DNA from: Campylobacterales bacterium
GTDB lineage: Bacteria > Campylobacterota > Campylobacteria > Campylobacterales > JALSKU01
Assembly (NCBI GenBank): GCA_027038235.1
Contig: JALVXV010000011.1
Location: forward strand, 1-5,183
Direction of reading: 5' to 3'
Length of the DNA: 5,183 nt
Shown here: piece after piece, positions 1 to 5,183 of the stretch
Numbering within the stretch: position 1 is the stretch's first letter
How the letters are laid out: every line of letters begins with the position of its first letter
Program-made: the position numbers and the translations under genes
Notes under the pieces: model-generated
What the model was told of the DNA's origin: nothing
The model's database searches: none
Seen by the model: the letters and a program-made list of their open reading frames with translations, nothing else

Positions 1-212
1 TTATATACTACTTCAAAAAAGTTAATAAGTCTTGTCTTTCCTGGAGTTGAAGACTTTTTTGCCAAATTCTTTTTATTGGTAAGTGCATTTATAAAAGAGC
101 TTTTACCAACATTACTTCTACCTAAAAATGCAACCTCACTAACACCCTCTTCGATAAGATTATCTCTTGTGCTTGAGGAGGTTATAAAGCTTGATTCTAC
201 TATACTTATCAC
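1..212 (-). CDS. engB: Ribosome biogenesis GTP-binding protein EngB/YsxC (YihA), N-terminal part, cut by window edge
   Basis: This is the first 70 codons of a TrmE-Era-EngA-EngB family GTPase; the rest lies beyond base 1. Families of this type are about 195-210 residues, so roughly a third is present. The P-loop (G1) is GRSNVGKSS at residues 31-39, preceded by the strand EVAFL. The switch I/G2 region SSTPGKTR (54-61) is followed by LINFF, a very characteristic EngB block. The G3 to G5 motifs would be off the edge. Known family role: cytoplasmic GTPase needed for late large-subunit ribosome assembly. The start is taken as GTG at 212-210, sharing its first base with the lptA stop (TAGTG). No strong Shine-Dalgarno precedes it, only a weak GGA inside the last lptA codons, so translation probably depends on coupling to lptA. 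The frame and family are certain; the exact start is likely but not proven. Confidence 0.94.
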   Translation of the reverse strand, partial: MISIVESSFITSSSTRDNLIEEGVSEVAFLGRSNVGKSSFINALTNKKNLAKKSSTPGKTRLINFFEVVY

Positions 213-679
213 TACTTTTTATCATCCACTTTAAAGATAAATTTAACAGGCTTATTTCCGCTACTCTTTACATTGTACTTGCCATTTAGCTGATCTATTG
301 TTATATCATCACCATATATTTTTTTATCTGTATCTATATCTTGTAAAAAGGCATTGCCAATAAAGCGATAATATTTATTTAGTGGATTGTAGATAATCTT
401 ATCTGCTCTACCTGCATAATGCTTATTATTTAGTATAAGTTTAAATTTTGCCTTTCCTGTTGCTATATATTTGATAGGTTTTTTATTTTTATCAAAATTT
501 ATTATCAAACTATCTGATGTAATAGTATCATAACCCTTTACAACCTTTACATCTCCTGTAAATTTAGATATAAGTTTGGTTTCATCAGCCTCAAAATGTT
601 TTGATGTTATTTCAATATTTTCACTCTTTGCTATCAATACACTTATAAGCACTATACAGACAATTAATACTTTTTTCAT
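212..679 (-). CDS. lptA: LptA/OstA-family periplasmic LPS transport protein
   Basis: The product is 155 residues, close to the usual size of small LptA proteins. It opens with a signal peptide: MKK, a hydrophobic run VLIVCIVLISVLIA, then AKS before Glu20, a plausible signal peptidase I site. The mature part looks like the OstA beta-jellyroll. There is an opening block with SKHFEADE (25-32), a TGDVKVVKG-type strand turn, TSDSLIINFD, GKAKFKL, then ADKIIYNP and FIGNAFLQD, which mirror the repeated strand pattern of OstA domains. In known systems LptA polymerises head to tail into the bridge carrying LPS from LptC at the inner membrane to LptD in the outer membrane. Its ATG overlaps the lptC stop (ATGA), and its Shine-Dalgarno GGAGG lies in the last lptC codons, so the two are probably translationally coupled. 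No lptB follows; engB does. Family-level identification is good, but sequence divergence from the proteobacterial model is large. Confidence 0.88.
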   Translation of the reverse strand: MKKVLIVCIVLISVLIAKSENIEITSKHFEADETKLISKFTGDVKVVKGYDTITSDSLIINFDKNKKPIKYIATGKAKFKLILNNKHYAGRADKIIYNPLNKYYRFIGNAFLQDIDTDKKIYGDDITIDQLNGKYNVKSSGNKPVKFIFKVDDKK

Positions 680-1200
680 TTTTCCTCCATTACGATACTC
701 GCTTTTATGTTATCTGCTAATAATCTTTTTTCTTTTTTATAATATATAAATGAACTTCCTCTGACTTTACTTCTTTTATAAGTTGCCACAAAAAAAGTAT
801 CAGATGAAAGTATATCTTTTTTTAAATTATATATGACTTTTTGGCTTTTTAATGCTTGTTCGCCACTCTCCTTGTATAAAACATTGCCCAAAAGAGTAAG
901 TATGTCATTTTTCATGACTCCTTTTTTTGCCCATAGCTGTTCACTTTTTGTATCATTTTTTTTATTTGAAAAAATATCATAAAGCACATATCTGTTTTTA
1001 TATCTTTTTGCCAACTTAGACTGAAGATATGCTGTTATACCATCACTTGTTATATTATAAATCTTACTATCTTCAAGCTCCATCAAAGGAGTGCTTGTCA
1101 AGTCAGTCGTGATATTTAAAGTTTTTGCTTTTTGATAAAATAAAAATATAGATGAAGATATAAAAAAAAGAATAAATATCACAAAAAATCTTACACCCAA
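676..1200 (-). CDS. lptC: LptC-like inner-membrane-anchored LPS export protein
   Basis: The product is 174 residues with a single N-terminal transmembrane helix (about 6-22: FVIFILFFISSSIFLFY). A periplasmic beta-strand-rich domain follows, the architecture of LptC (YrbK). LptC bridges the LptB2FG ABC transporter to LptA. Supporting blocks are PLMELEDSKIYNIT (38-51) followed by DGITAYLQ, then QLWAKKGVMKNDILTLLGNV with KSQKVIYNLKKDIL and KVRGSSF, resembling the DUF1239/LptC strand repeats. Primary conservation is low, so the call leans partly on position between kdsC and lptA, the classic order. The start is taken as TTG at 1200-1198, which overlaps kdsC by 10 bases. The only Shine-Dalgarno-like stretch, GAGAGG at 1212-1217, is 11 bases away, longer than usual. 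An in-frame GTG at 1182-1180 is an alternative, but it would lose Arg4, which fits the positive-inside rule for an N-in helix. Confidence 0.8.
   Translation of the reverse strand: MGVRFFVIFILFFISSSIFLFYQKAKTLNITTDLTSTPLMELEDSKIYNITSDGITAYLQSKLAKRYKNRYVLYDIFSNKKNDTKSEQLWAKKGVMKNDILTLLGNVLYKESGEQALKSQKVIYNLKKDILSSDTFFVATYKRSKVRGSSFIYYKKEKRLLADNIKASIVMEEK
684..688 (-). promoter_or_regulatory. Ribosome binding site of lptA
   Basis: Minus-strand GGAGG lies 4 bases ahead of the lptA ATG (679-677) and inside the final Met-Glu-Glu codons of lptC. It fixes the lptA start and shows that ribosomes finishing lptC sit on the initiation site. Confidence 0.8.
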
Positions 1201-1685
1201 TGCTTTATAAACCTCTCTTTTAAATCACACTGCTTCAATAGTATCTCTATCATCTCTCTTACAGCACCCTTGCCACCACCTCTTTTTAAAACTATTTTAG
1301 CAACCTCTTTTGCATAGATACAAGCATCACTTGGTGCAAAAGAGTAGCCAACTCTTTTTAAAATAGGAGTATCATTTATATCATCTCCTATATAGGCAAC
1401 TTCACTATATCTTATACCCTCTTTTTCTAAAATTTCATCCAATTTTTCTAATTTCTTTTTTACTCCCTGATAAAGATAGCTTATATGCAACTCCTTTGCC
1501 CTATTTTCTACTATCTTTGACTCTCGCCCTGTAATGATAGCAGTTTTTATACCCATTTTATTGAGTGTAACTATGCCTAAGCCATCTTTAACATTGAAAG
1601 TTTTTATCTCATTTGCATTGCTATCATAGCTTATACTACCATCAGTCATGCAGCCATCAACATCAAATCCAACAAGTTTAACCAT
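1191..1685 (-). CDS. kdsC: 3-deoxy-D-manno-octulosonate 8-phosphate phosphatase (KDO-8-P phosphatase, KdsC)
   Basis: This is a 164-residue cap-less HAD phosphatase of the usual KdsC length. Motif I is FDVDGCMTDG (7-16) with nucleophile Asp8 and acid/base Asp10. Motif II is IITGR (50-54, Thr52). The motif III lysine is probably Lys78 in QGVKKKLEKL. Motif IV is GDDINDTPIL (100-109) with Asp101, Asp102 and Asp105 for magnesium. The C-terminal RGGGKGAVRE block (135-144) is a KdsC signature and separates it from other small HADs. It hydrolyses KDO-8-phosphate to free KDO, the inner-core LPS sugar, in the cytoplasm. The ATG shares a base with the hisB stop (TAATG), with AAAGGG about 9 bases upstream. 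Motif I carries Cys12 where Val, Thr or Ile is more usual; this position is not catalytic. Its place ahead of lptC and lptA parallels the kdsC-lptC-lptA order of E. coli. Confidence 0.95.
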   Translation of the reverse strand: MVKLVGFDVDGCMTDGSISYDSNANEIKTFNVKDGLGIVTLNKMGIKTAIITGRESKIVENRAKELHISYLYQGVKKKLEKLDEILEKEGIRYSEVAYIGDDINDTPILKRVGYSFAPSDACIYAKEVAKIVLKRGGGKGAVREMIEILLKQCDLKERFIKHWV

Positions 1686-2257
1686 TATAAGATACCCTTT
1701 GTGCTTGGAGTCTTTATTCGTTCATTTTTCTGCAAAGCCCTTCTTAAAGCTATGGCAAAAGCTTTGAAAGTAGCCTCTATGATGTGGTGCTTGTTGCTAC
1801 CAGCCTCTTTTATAAGGTGTAAATTTATCGAAGCATTAAAGACCAAAGCTCTAAAAAACTCTTCAGCCAATTCTGCATCAAAGTTACCAATTTTACCAAA
1901 AATGGGCACCTCATAAGATAAAAAAGCTCTATTTGAAAGATCCAAAGCACACTTTACTCTCGCTTCATCCATTACTATTGTGCTATCTGCAAATCGCTCC
2001 ATTGCCTCAACTGGATAAATTTCATCCTTTAAAGCCCTTCCTAAAACTATGCCCACATCCTCTACACTATGATGATAATCAACCTCCAAATCACCTTTGC
2101 AAACTATATTTAGATCAATAAGTGAATGTTTTGAAAATGATTCAAGCATGTGATCAAAAAAACCTATACCGGTATCTATTTTGCTTTTGCCAAAACCATT
2201 TAACTCCAATGAGAGCTTTATATCGGTCTCTTTTGTTTTTCTTTCTATCTTTGTCAT
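1685..2257 (-). CDS. hisB: Imidazoleglycerol-phosphate dehydratase (HisB, monofunctional)
   Basis: The protein is 190 residues, full length for the dehydratase alone; there is no N-terminal HAD histidinol-phosphatase domain as in bifunctional HisB. It converts imidazole glycerol phosphate to imidazole acetol phosphate in histidine synthesis, using two manganese ions. Visible signatures are GIGFFDHML (30-38), DYHHSVEDVG (60-69) with metal ligands His62, His63 and Glu66, MDEAR (96-100), EEFFRALVFNA (132-142), KHHIIEATFKAF (156-167) with His157, His158 and Glu161, and the terminal PSTKGIL. The first metal motif reads DYHHSVED instead of the more common DDHHTVED; the ligands are intact. The ATG at 2257 lies 4 bases after the rlpA stop, with AGGA 9 bases upstream inside rlpA. 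No other histidine gene is in the window, so it sits as a lone metabolic gene in an envelope cluster. Confidence 0.97.
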   Translation of the reverse strand: MTKIERKTKETDIKLSLELNGFGKSKIDTGIGFFDHMLESFSKHSLIDLNIVCKGDLEVDYHHSVEDVGIVLGRALKDEIYPVEAMERFADSTIVMDEARVKCALDLSNRAFLSYEVPIFGKIGNFDAELAEEFFRALVFNASINLHLIKEAGSNKHHIIEATFKAFAIALRRALQKNERIKTPSTKGIL

Positions 2258-2261
2258 GATT

Positions 2262-3032
2262 TTATTTCCTTGCTATAAATGCACCAGCAAAATTTCCACT
2301 TTTTATAAAATCTTTTGCCTCATTTTCACTCTTAAACCCACTTAGCCACACCCTGTAGATAACTCCCCCTTTATAAAACCCTCTAACGATAATAGTTTTA
2401 TATCTACCACGATAATTATCATATCTTTTTTTGTAAAACTCCGCTCCTCTTTTCTTTCTAAAAGAGCCGATTTGGACATAAAAGTTACTTAGCCTTACTG
2501 ATTCTCTTTTATCTAAAGGATCTAAAATCTTACCATGAAAGCCAAGTATCTCAAGCCTTACTGGAGCAGTACCTCTTGCAACAACTCCTATCTTTTTTGC
2601 TGCAGCATAAGATAGGTCTATTATTCTATTTTTTACAAAAGGACCTCTATCATTTATTCTAACGATTGTACTTTTTCCATTTAATAAATTGGTTACTTTA
2701 ACTATTGTATTCATAGGAAAAGTTTTATGAGCTGCGGTCATTGCATACATATCATACCATTCACCATTGGATGTCTTTTTTCCATGAAAATTTGGTCCAT
2801 ACCAACTAGCAATACCCCTATAAATATCACCGGTTTTTACTATAGTTGGATAGTACATTTTTCCACCAACCATATAGGGTCTCATAGTAGCTCTTTGGAC
2901 ACTTTTAGAATTATGAATTTTATGGGTTCTTGATGCTCTATGATACCCTCCATAATAACTACTTGTAGCACACCCTGTAAATAAAAGTAACAAAGTAGAT
3001 GCAAATAAAAAATATCTAATTTGGTATAACAA
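2262..3032 (-). CDS. rlpA: RlpA-family septal-ring lytic transglycosylase lipoprotein with DPBB and SPOR domains
   Basis: The product is 256 residues. It has an N-terminal lipoprotein signal with lipobox LFTGC and lipidated Cys21; the residue after Cys is Ala, not Asp, which favours outer-membrane sorting. A double-psi beta-barrel spans about 72-163: IASWYGPNFHGKKTSNGE, MTAAHKTFPMNT with His102, and VRINDRGPF with Asp128. These match the His and Asp essential in Pseudomonas aeruginosa RlpA, which cleaves peptidoglycan lacking stem peptides. A SPOR domain at about 183-255 (NFYVQIGSF, RVWLSGF) would bind denuded glycan at the division septum. The start is TTG at 3032-3030, supported by AGGAG 6 bases upstream; it overlaps mltD by 17 bases. 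Whether this homologue is an active enzyme or only a binding protein cannot be read directly, but both catalytic residues are present. Confidence 0.95.
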   Translation of the reverse strand: MLYQIRYFLFASTLLLLFTGCATSSYYGGYHRASRTHKIHNSKSVQRATMRPYMVGGKMYYPTIVKTGDIYRGIASWYGPNFHGKKTSNGEWYDMYAMTAAHKTFPMNTIVKVTNLLNGKSTIVRINDRGPFVKNRIIDLSYAAAKKIGVVARGTAPVRLEILGFHGKILDPLDKRESVRLSNFYVQIGSFRKKRGAEFYKKRYDNYRGRYKTIIVRGFYKGGVIYRVWLSGFKSENEAKDFIKSGNFAGAFIARK

Positions 3033-4224
3033 TTTTATCTCCTGGCTTCAAAAAAGAGTTTTTTATATTGTTCGCTTTTATGATTTTCTTAATTTTGACT
3101 TTAAATTTTTTTGATATCAATGAGAGTGTATCACCCTTTTTTACAGTATATTTGACAATCCTAGGAGTGGCTGATGGTATGATAAGTCTCTTGCCAAGCT
3201 TTAAAAAATTACCCTTTAAATGGTTAAAATCCTTTATAATTTTATATGAAATGCCAAACTTTTTTCCAATCTTATAGAGCGAATCACCACTTTTTACGAT
3301 ATATACATAATATTTTTTGCTACTTTTTATAGGCTTATAATTTTTTTGAAATAAGGAGTATCTATTGTATGGGATATAGATAGTATATTTTTTCTCATAA
3401 GGTGGGGTAAAGTAATATCTTAGTTGAGGATTATACTCTTTTATAGTCTTAGCTGAGAGATGAATGCTATTAGCAATACTTTGTAGTGAAACTCCCCCAT
3501 CTACTTCGACCGTTGCAAGAGTAAAGGTACTTCCTCTATTCATAAGATGATCTGCTTTGTTTTGAGCTATAAAGTCTTCATCATTAGAGAGATTTGCCAT
3601 CATAACTATCTTTCTTATGTACAATCTACTCTCTTTAGATAGATACTTTTTTTTGCTATCAAGCAACAAGCTTAGATCATCACTACCAAGCTTCTTTATC
3701 ACCCTGCTTAATTTTCCCTCACCACAGTTATAAGCGATAGCCGCAAGATACCATTTGCCAAATCTTTGATGTAAAAACTTTAGATACTTTATAGCTACTT
3801 TTGTTGACTTGATAGGATCTCTTCTCTCATCAACATATCTATCCACCTTTAGACCCAAAAGCTTTGCAGTTCTTGGCATAAATTGCCACAACCCTACCGC
3901 ATGTGAACTTGATCTAGCTTTTGCTGAAAAATTTGATTCTACCATAGCAAGATATAAAAATGCCTTTGGAATTTTTGCTTTAGTTATCATTCTTCTAATA
4001 ATGGGTATAAAAATTCTACCATCTTCTAATATTTTTAAAAAATGTCTTGTTTTGTATCTATTTAAGTCATTTTTCATAGATAAAAAGAGTGGATCTTTTA
4101 AAAAAGTTACATCAATATCAAGGCTTTTTAAAACCTGTACCTCTTTTGTAAAATCATTCTCTATAGTTAAAAGCCCCCAAGAAAGTTGAAATACCAACAT
4201 CAAACCCAAAAAAACTCTAATCAT
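3016..4224 (-). CDS. mltD: MltD-like lytic murein transglycosylase with SLT and two LysM domains
   Basis: The protein is 402 residues. A signal peptide (about 1-17, ending LSWG) exports it; there is no lipobox, unlike E. coli MltD. The family 1 SLT domain spans about 80-210. It has the catalytic Glu96 in YLAMVESNF, then SSSHAVGLWQFMPRTAKLLGL (105-125), and AYNCGEG (164-170), which are the ES, GLWQFMP and AYN signatures. A degenerate LysM-like segment follows at about 239-285. Two clear LysM modules come next, at about 306-350 (YVYIVKSGDSLYKIGKKFG) and 358-401 (KYTVKKGDTLSLISKKFKV), which bind peptidoglycan glycan strands. The enzyme cleaves the MurNAc-GlcNAc bond with 1,6-anhydro-MurNAc formation. 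ATG at 4224 has AAGGA 9 bases upstream. C. jejuni has a related SLT gene at the same place. The symbol follows domain architecture; orthology to E. coli MltD is inferred. Confidence 0.92.
   Translation of the reverse strand: MIRVFLGLMLVFQLSWGLLTIENDFTKEVQVLKSLDIDVTFLKDPLFLSMKNDLNRYKTRHFLKILEDGRIFIPIIRRMITKAKIPKAFLYLAMVESNFSAKARSSSHAVGLWQFMPRTAKLLGLKVDRYVDERRDPIKSTKVAIKYLKFLHQRFGKWYLAAIAYNCGEGKLSRVIKKLGSDDLSLLLDSKKKYLSKESRLYIRKIVMMANLSNDEDFIAQNKADHLMNRGSTFTLATVEVDGGVSLQSIANSIHLSAKTIKEYNPQLRYYFTPPYEKKYTIYIPYNRYSLFQKNYKPIKSSKKYYVYIVKSGDSLYKIGKKFGISYKIIKDFNHLKGNFLKLGKRLIIPSATPRIVKYTVKKGDTLSLISKKFKVKIKKIIKANNIKNSFLKPGDKIVIPN
3039..3043 (-). promoter_or_regulatory. Ribosome binding site deciding the TTG start of rlpA
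   Basis: Minus-strand AGGAG, inside the end of mltD, is 6 bases ahead of TTG at 3032-3030. With no in-frame ATG before the lipoprotein signal, this well-placed site makes the TTG start convincing. Confidence 0.8.
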
Positions 4225-4291
4225 TAATTTTTATCCTTAATATTTTCCGTTTTGCATTATCTTCTTTGCACTATCCATATCTAAGCTTATT
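4225..4291 (-). other. tatD-mltD intergenic gap with a 14-base-spaced direct repeat
   Basis: This 67-base stretch is the only real gap between genes here. On the plus strand TTTGCATTATC (4251-4261) recurs as TTTGCACTATC (4265-4275), 10 of 11 bases identical with a 14-base period. On the minus strand a GATAAT hexamer at 4256-4261 resembles a -10 box, with a poor TTAGAT 17 bases upstream, so a weak internal promoter for mltD is possible. I see no hairpin followed by a T run, so no terminator. Function is unproven. Confidence 0.3.
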
Positions 4292-5068
4292 TTACCCTAA
4301 AAACTCTTTAAAAACTCTTTTTGCATTTTCTGTCGTGATATTGCAAACCTCTTCATAACTTATATGTAGTAGTTGTGCTATCTTTTTTGCTACAAAGGTT
4401 GTATAGTAAGGTTCATTTCGCTCTCCTCTATGAGGATGAGGAGTAAGATATGGTGCATCTGTCTCAAGTACTATTTTATCAAGCGGTATCTTTGGCAAAA
4501 TTTCAACAAGTTTTTTAGCATTCTTAAAGGTTAAAACTCCCCCTATTCCAAAATAAAATCCGCTTGTTGCTAATTCTAAAAGTATCTCACTTGCATTAAA
4601 GCAGTGCAATATACCAAGCTGCTTAAACTCACCATAACTTTTTAAAATATCTAAACTATCATTACTTGCATCTCTAATATGAACTATCAAGGGCTTATCA
4701 TACTCAAAAGATAGCTCTATTTGCTTTTTAAATATCTCTTTTTGTTTCTGTTTTATCTCTAAGGCACTCTCTTTATCCATCCTAAAATAATCAAGCCCAC
4801 ACTCCCCTACTGCGATACATCTTTTATCCTTAAGATGCTCTCTTAAAACCTTTTCATCAAATCCTTCAAGATTGTATGGATGTACCCCCGCTGCAAAATA
4901 GACATTATCATACTTATATGCTATCTCTTTAGCTCTTGAGAGATCATTTATATCAGCTCCTGGTATCACAAAACCCTTTACACCATTTTGCCTAGCTCTT
5001 TTGATAACTTCATCCAAATCCTCTTCATATCTCTTATCATCAAGATGACAATGTGTATCTATGATCAC
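4292..5068 (-). CDS. tatD: TatD-family metal-dependent deoxyribonuclease (YcfH/TatD-like hydrolase)
   Basis: The product is 258 residues, standard for this amidohydrolase-like TIM-barrel family. Metal and catalytic residues are in place: DTHCHLD with His6 and His8, GECGLDYFR with Glu89, PLIVHIRDA with His130, GILHCF with His155, and ETDAPYLTP with Asp204, followed by HRGERNEP (213-220). Family members are cytoplasmic 3'-5' nucleases acting on DNA, linked to DNA repair and turnover; substrates in this phylum are not established. The start is GTG at 5068, supported by GGAGG 7 bases upstream and by the immediate HxH motif. It overlaps the upstream small ORF by 4 bases (GTGA). The C-terminus ends RVFKEFLG, a few residues past the usual RVFG-type end, and coincides with an 11-base tandem duplication. 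It is not a Tat-secretion component despite the name. Confidence 0.95.
   Translation of the reverse strand: MIIDTHCHLDDKRYEEDLDEVIKRARQNGVKGFVIPGADINDLSRAKEIAYKYDNVYFAAGVHPYNLEGFDEKVLREHLKDKRCIAVGECGLDYFRMDKESALEIKQKQKEIFKKQIELSFEYDKPLIVHIRDASNDSLDILKSYGEFKQLGILHCFNASEILLELATSGFYFGIGGVLTFKNAKKLVEILPKIPLDKIVLETDAPYLTPHPHRGERNEPYYTTFVAKKIAQLLHISYEEVCNITTENAKRVFKEFLG
4299..4320. repeat. Perfect 11-base tandem duplication at the 3' end of tatD
   Basis: On the plus strand AAAAACTCTTT occurs twice back to back (4299-4309 and 4310-4320). It covers the codons for the last residues of TatD. Because 11 is not a multiple of 3, the two copies are read in different frames, as RVF-type and KEFL-type residues. 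Confidence 0.85.
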
Positions 5069-5166
5069 TTTTTCTCCTCCACTACTTTTTCAATTTTTTT
5101 TAAAATAGTTTCAATTTTATCTAAACTTTGAAATATTTCATTGATTATTTGAAGGTTATTTTGCAT
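5065..5166 (-). CDS. Small coiled-coil protein of unknown function (33 residues, or C-terminus of a longer protein)
   Basis: I do not recognise this gene. The frame from ATG at 5166 encodes 33 residues beginning MQNNLQIINE and ending KKIEKVVEEKK. Hydrophobic residues Ile8, Ile11, Leu15, Ile18, Leu22, Ile25 and Val29 follow an exact 3-4 heptad spacing, flanked by Glu and Lys, so it should form an amphipathic coiled coil. GGAG lies 5 bases before the ATG, consistent with an independent start. Its TGA overlaps the tatD GTG by 4 bases, and the tatD ribosome binding site lies in its last codons, so it is probably translated in the same operon. The frame remains open to the window edge (codons for EYGDD precede the Met), so it may instead be the tail of a longer protein. 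Translation is plausible but unproven. Confidence 0.5.
   Translation of the reverse strand: MQNNLQIINEIFQSLDKIETILKKIEKVVEEKK
5076..5080 (-). promoter_or_regulatory. Ribosome binding site deciding the GTG start of tatD
   Basis: Minus-strand GGAGG, extended to GGAGGAG, lies 7 bases ahead of GTG at 5068-5066 and within the last codons of the small upstream ORF. It is the strongest Shine-Dalgarno match in the window. Confidence 0.82.
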
Positions 5167-5183
5167 ATCATCTCCATATTCAT

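Noticed and set aside
1701..2121. Two plus-strand open frames (71 and 62 codons) opposite hisB
   Set aside because: They lie wholly within the well-conserved hisB gene. No family resemblance or convincing ribosome binding site was seen.
2727..3277. Two plus-strand open frames (68 and 69 codons) opposite rlpA and the LysM region of mltD
   Set aside because: They are antisense shadows of confirmed domains, with no similarity or start signal that I can support.
3809..4189. A 126-codon open frame on the plus strand opposite mltD
   Set aside because: It is antisense to the SLT domain, whose conserved motifs are unambiguous. The plus-strand translation shows no recognisable domain and has low-complexity composition expected from a shadow frame.
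4237..4278. A 13-codon minus-strand mini-ORF (MDSAKKIMQNGKY) in the tatD-mltD gap, a possible leader peptide
   Set aside because: There is no clear Shine-Dalgarno, no run of regulatory codons and no attenuator hairpin. An ORF of this length is expected by chance in AT-rich DNA.
4225..4291. Possible transcription terminator between tatD and mltD
   Set aside because: Apart from the 6-base AAGCTT palindrome I find no stem of useful length followed by a T run on the minus strand.
1..5183. A novel defence, mobile or CRISPR-like system
   Set aside because: All sizeable genes belong to known core families in a conserved order. No transposase, integrase, long inverted repeats, regularly spaced repeats or tRNA-like structures were seen.

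Overview
The window is AT-rich and every gene lies on the minus strand. It reads from right to left as one tightly packed operon: a short unidentified coiled-coil ORF, tatD, mltD, rlpA, hisB, kdsC, lptC, lptA and the first third of engB. The order tatD / lytic transglycosylase / rlpA / kdsC / lptC / lptA / engB is, from memory, the arrangement seen in Campylobacterota (Epsilonproteobacteria; Campylobacter jejuni has it around Cj0644-Cj0650). The low G+C, Lys/Ile-rich proteins and LPS transport genes fit that phylum. A monofunctional hisB inside the cluster points to a Campylobacterota member outside Campylobacter/Helicobacter, such as a Sulfurimonas-like, Sulfurovum-like or Arcobacter-like lineage. 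I cannot name the genus from sequence alone.

Right part (about 3016-5183): the C-terminal 33 codons or all of a small coiled-coil protein overlap tatD (TatD-family metal-dependent DNase) by 4 bases. A 67-base gap, the only real intergenic space in the window, separates tatD from mltD (membrane-bound-type lytic transglycosylase with SLT plus two LysM domains). mltD overlaps rlpA (DPBB plus SPOR lipoprotein) by 17 bases.

Left part (1-3032): rlpA is followed after 4 bases by hisB (histidine biosynthesis). hisB touches kdsC (KDO-8-phosphate phosphatase) in a TAATG junction. kdsC overlaps lptC by 10 bases, lptC overlaps lptA by 4 (ATGA), and lptA touches engB in TAGTG.

Functionally, the cluster links peptidoglycan glycan-strand cleavage (MltD, RlpA) with LPS core synthesis (KdsC makes free KDO) and LPS transport across the periplasm (LptC, LptA). 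EngB/YsxC is a ribosome-assembly GTPase, TatD a nuclease and HisB an amino-acid enzyme; these three share transcription rather than an obvious pathway with the rest. Four of the eight recognised genes appear to start with GTG or TTG, and most ribosome binding sites lie inside the preceding gene, so translational coupling is likely.

I see no mobile element, CRISPR array, RNA gene, terminator or novel defence-like system. The window is an ordinary core-genome operon. The points worth a second look are small: the heptad-repeat mini-ORF, a 14-base-spaced direct repeat upstream of mltD, an 11-base perfect tandem duplication at the 3' end of tatD, and the placement of hisB.
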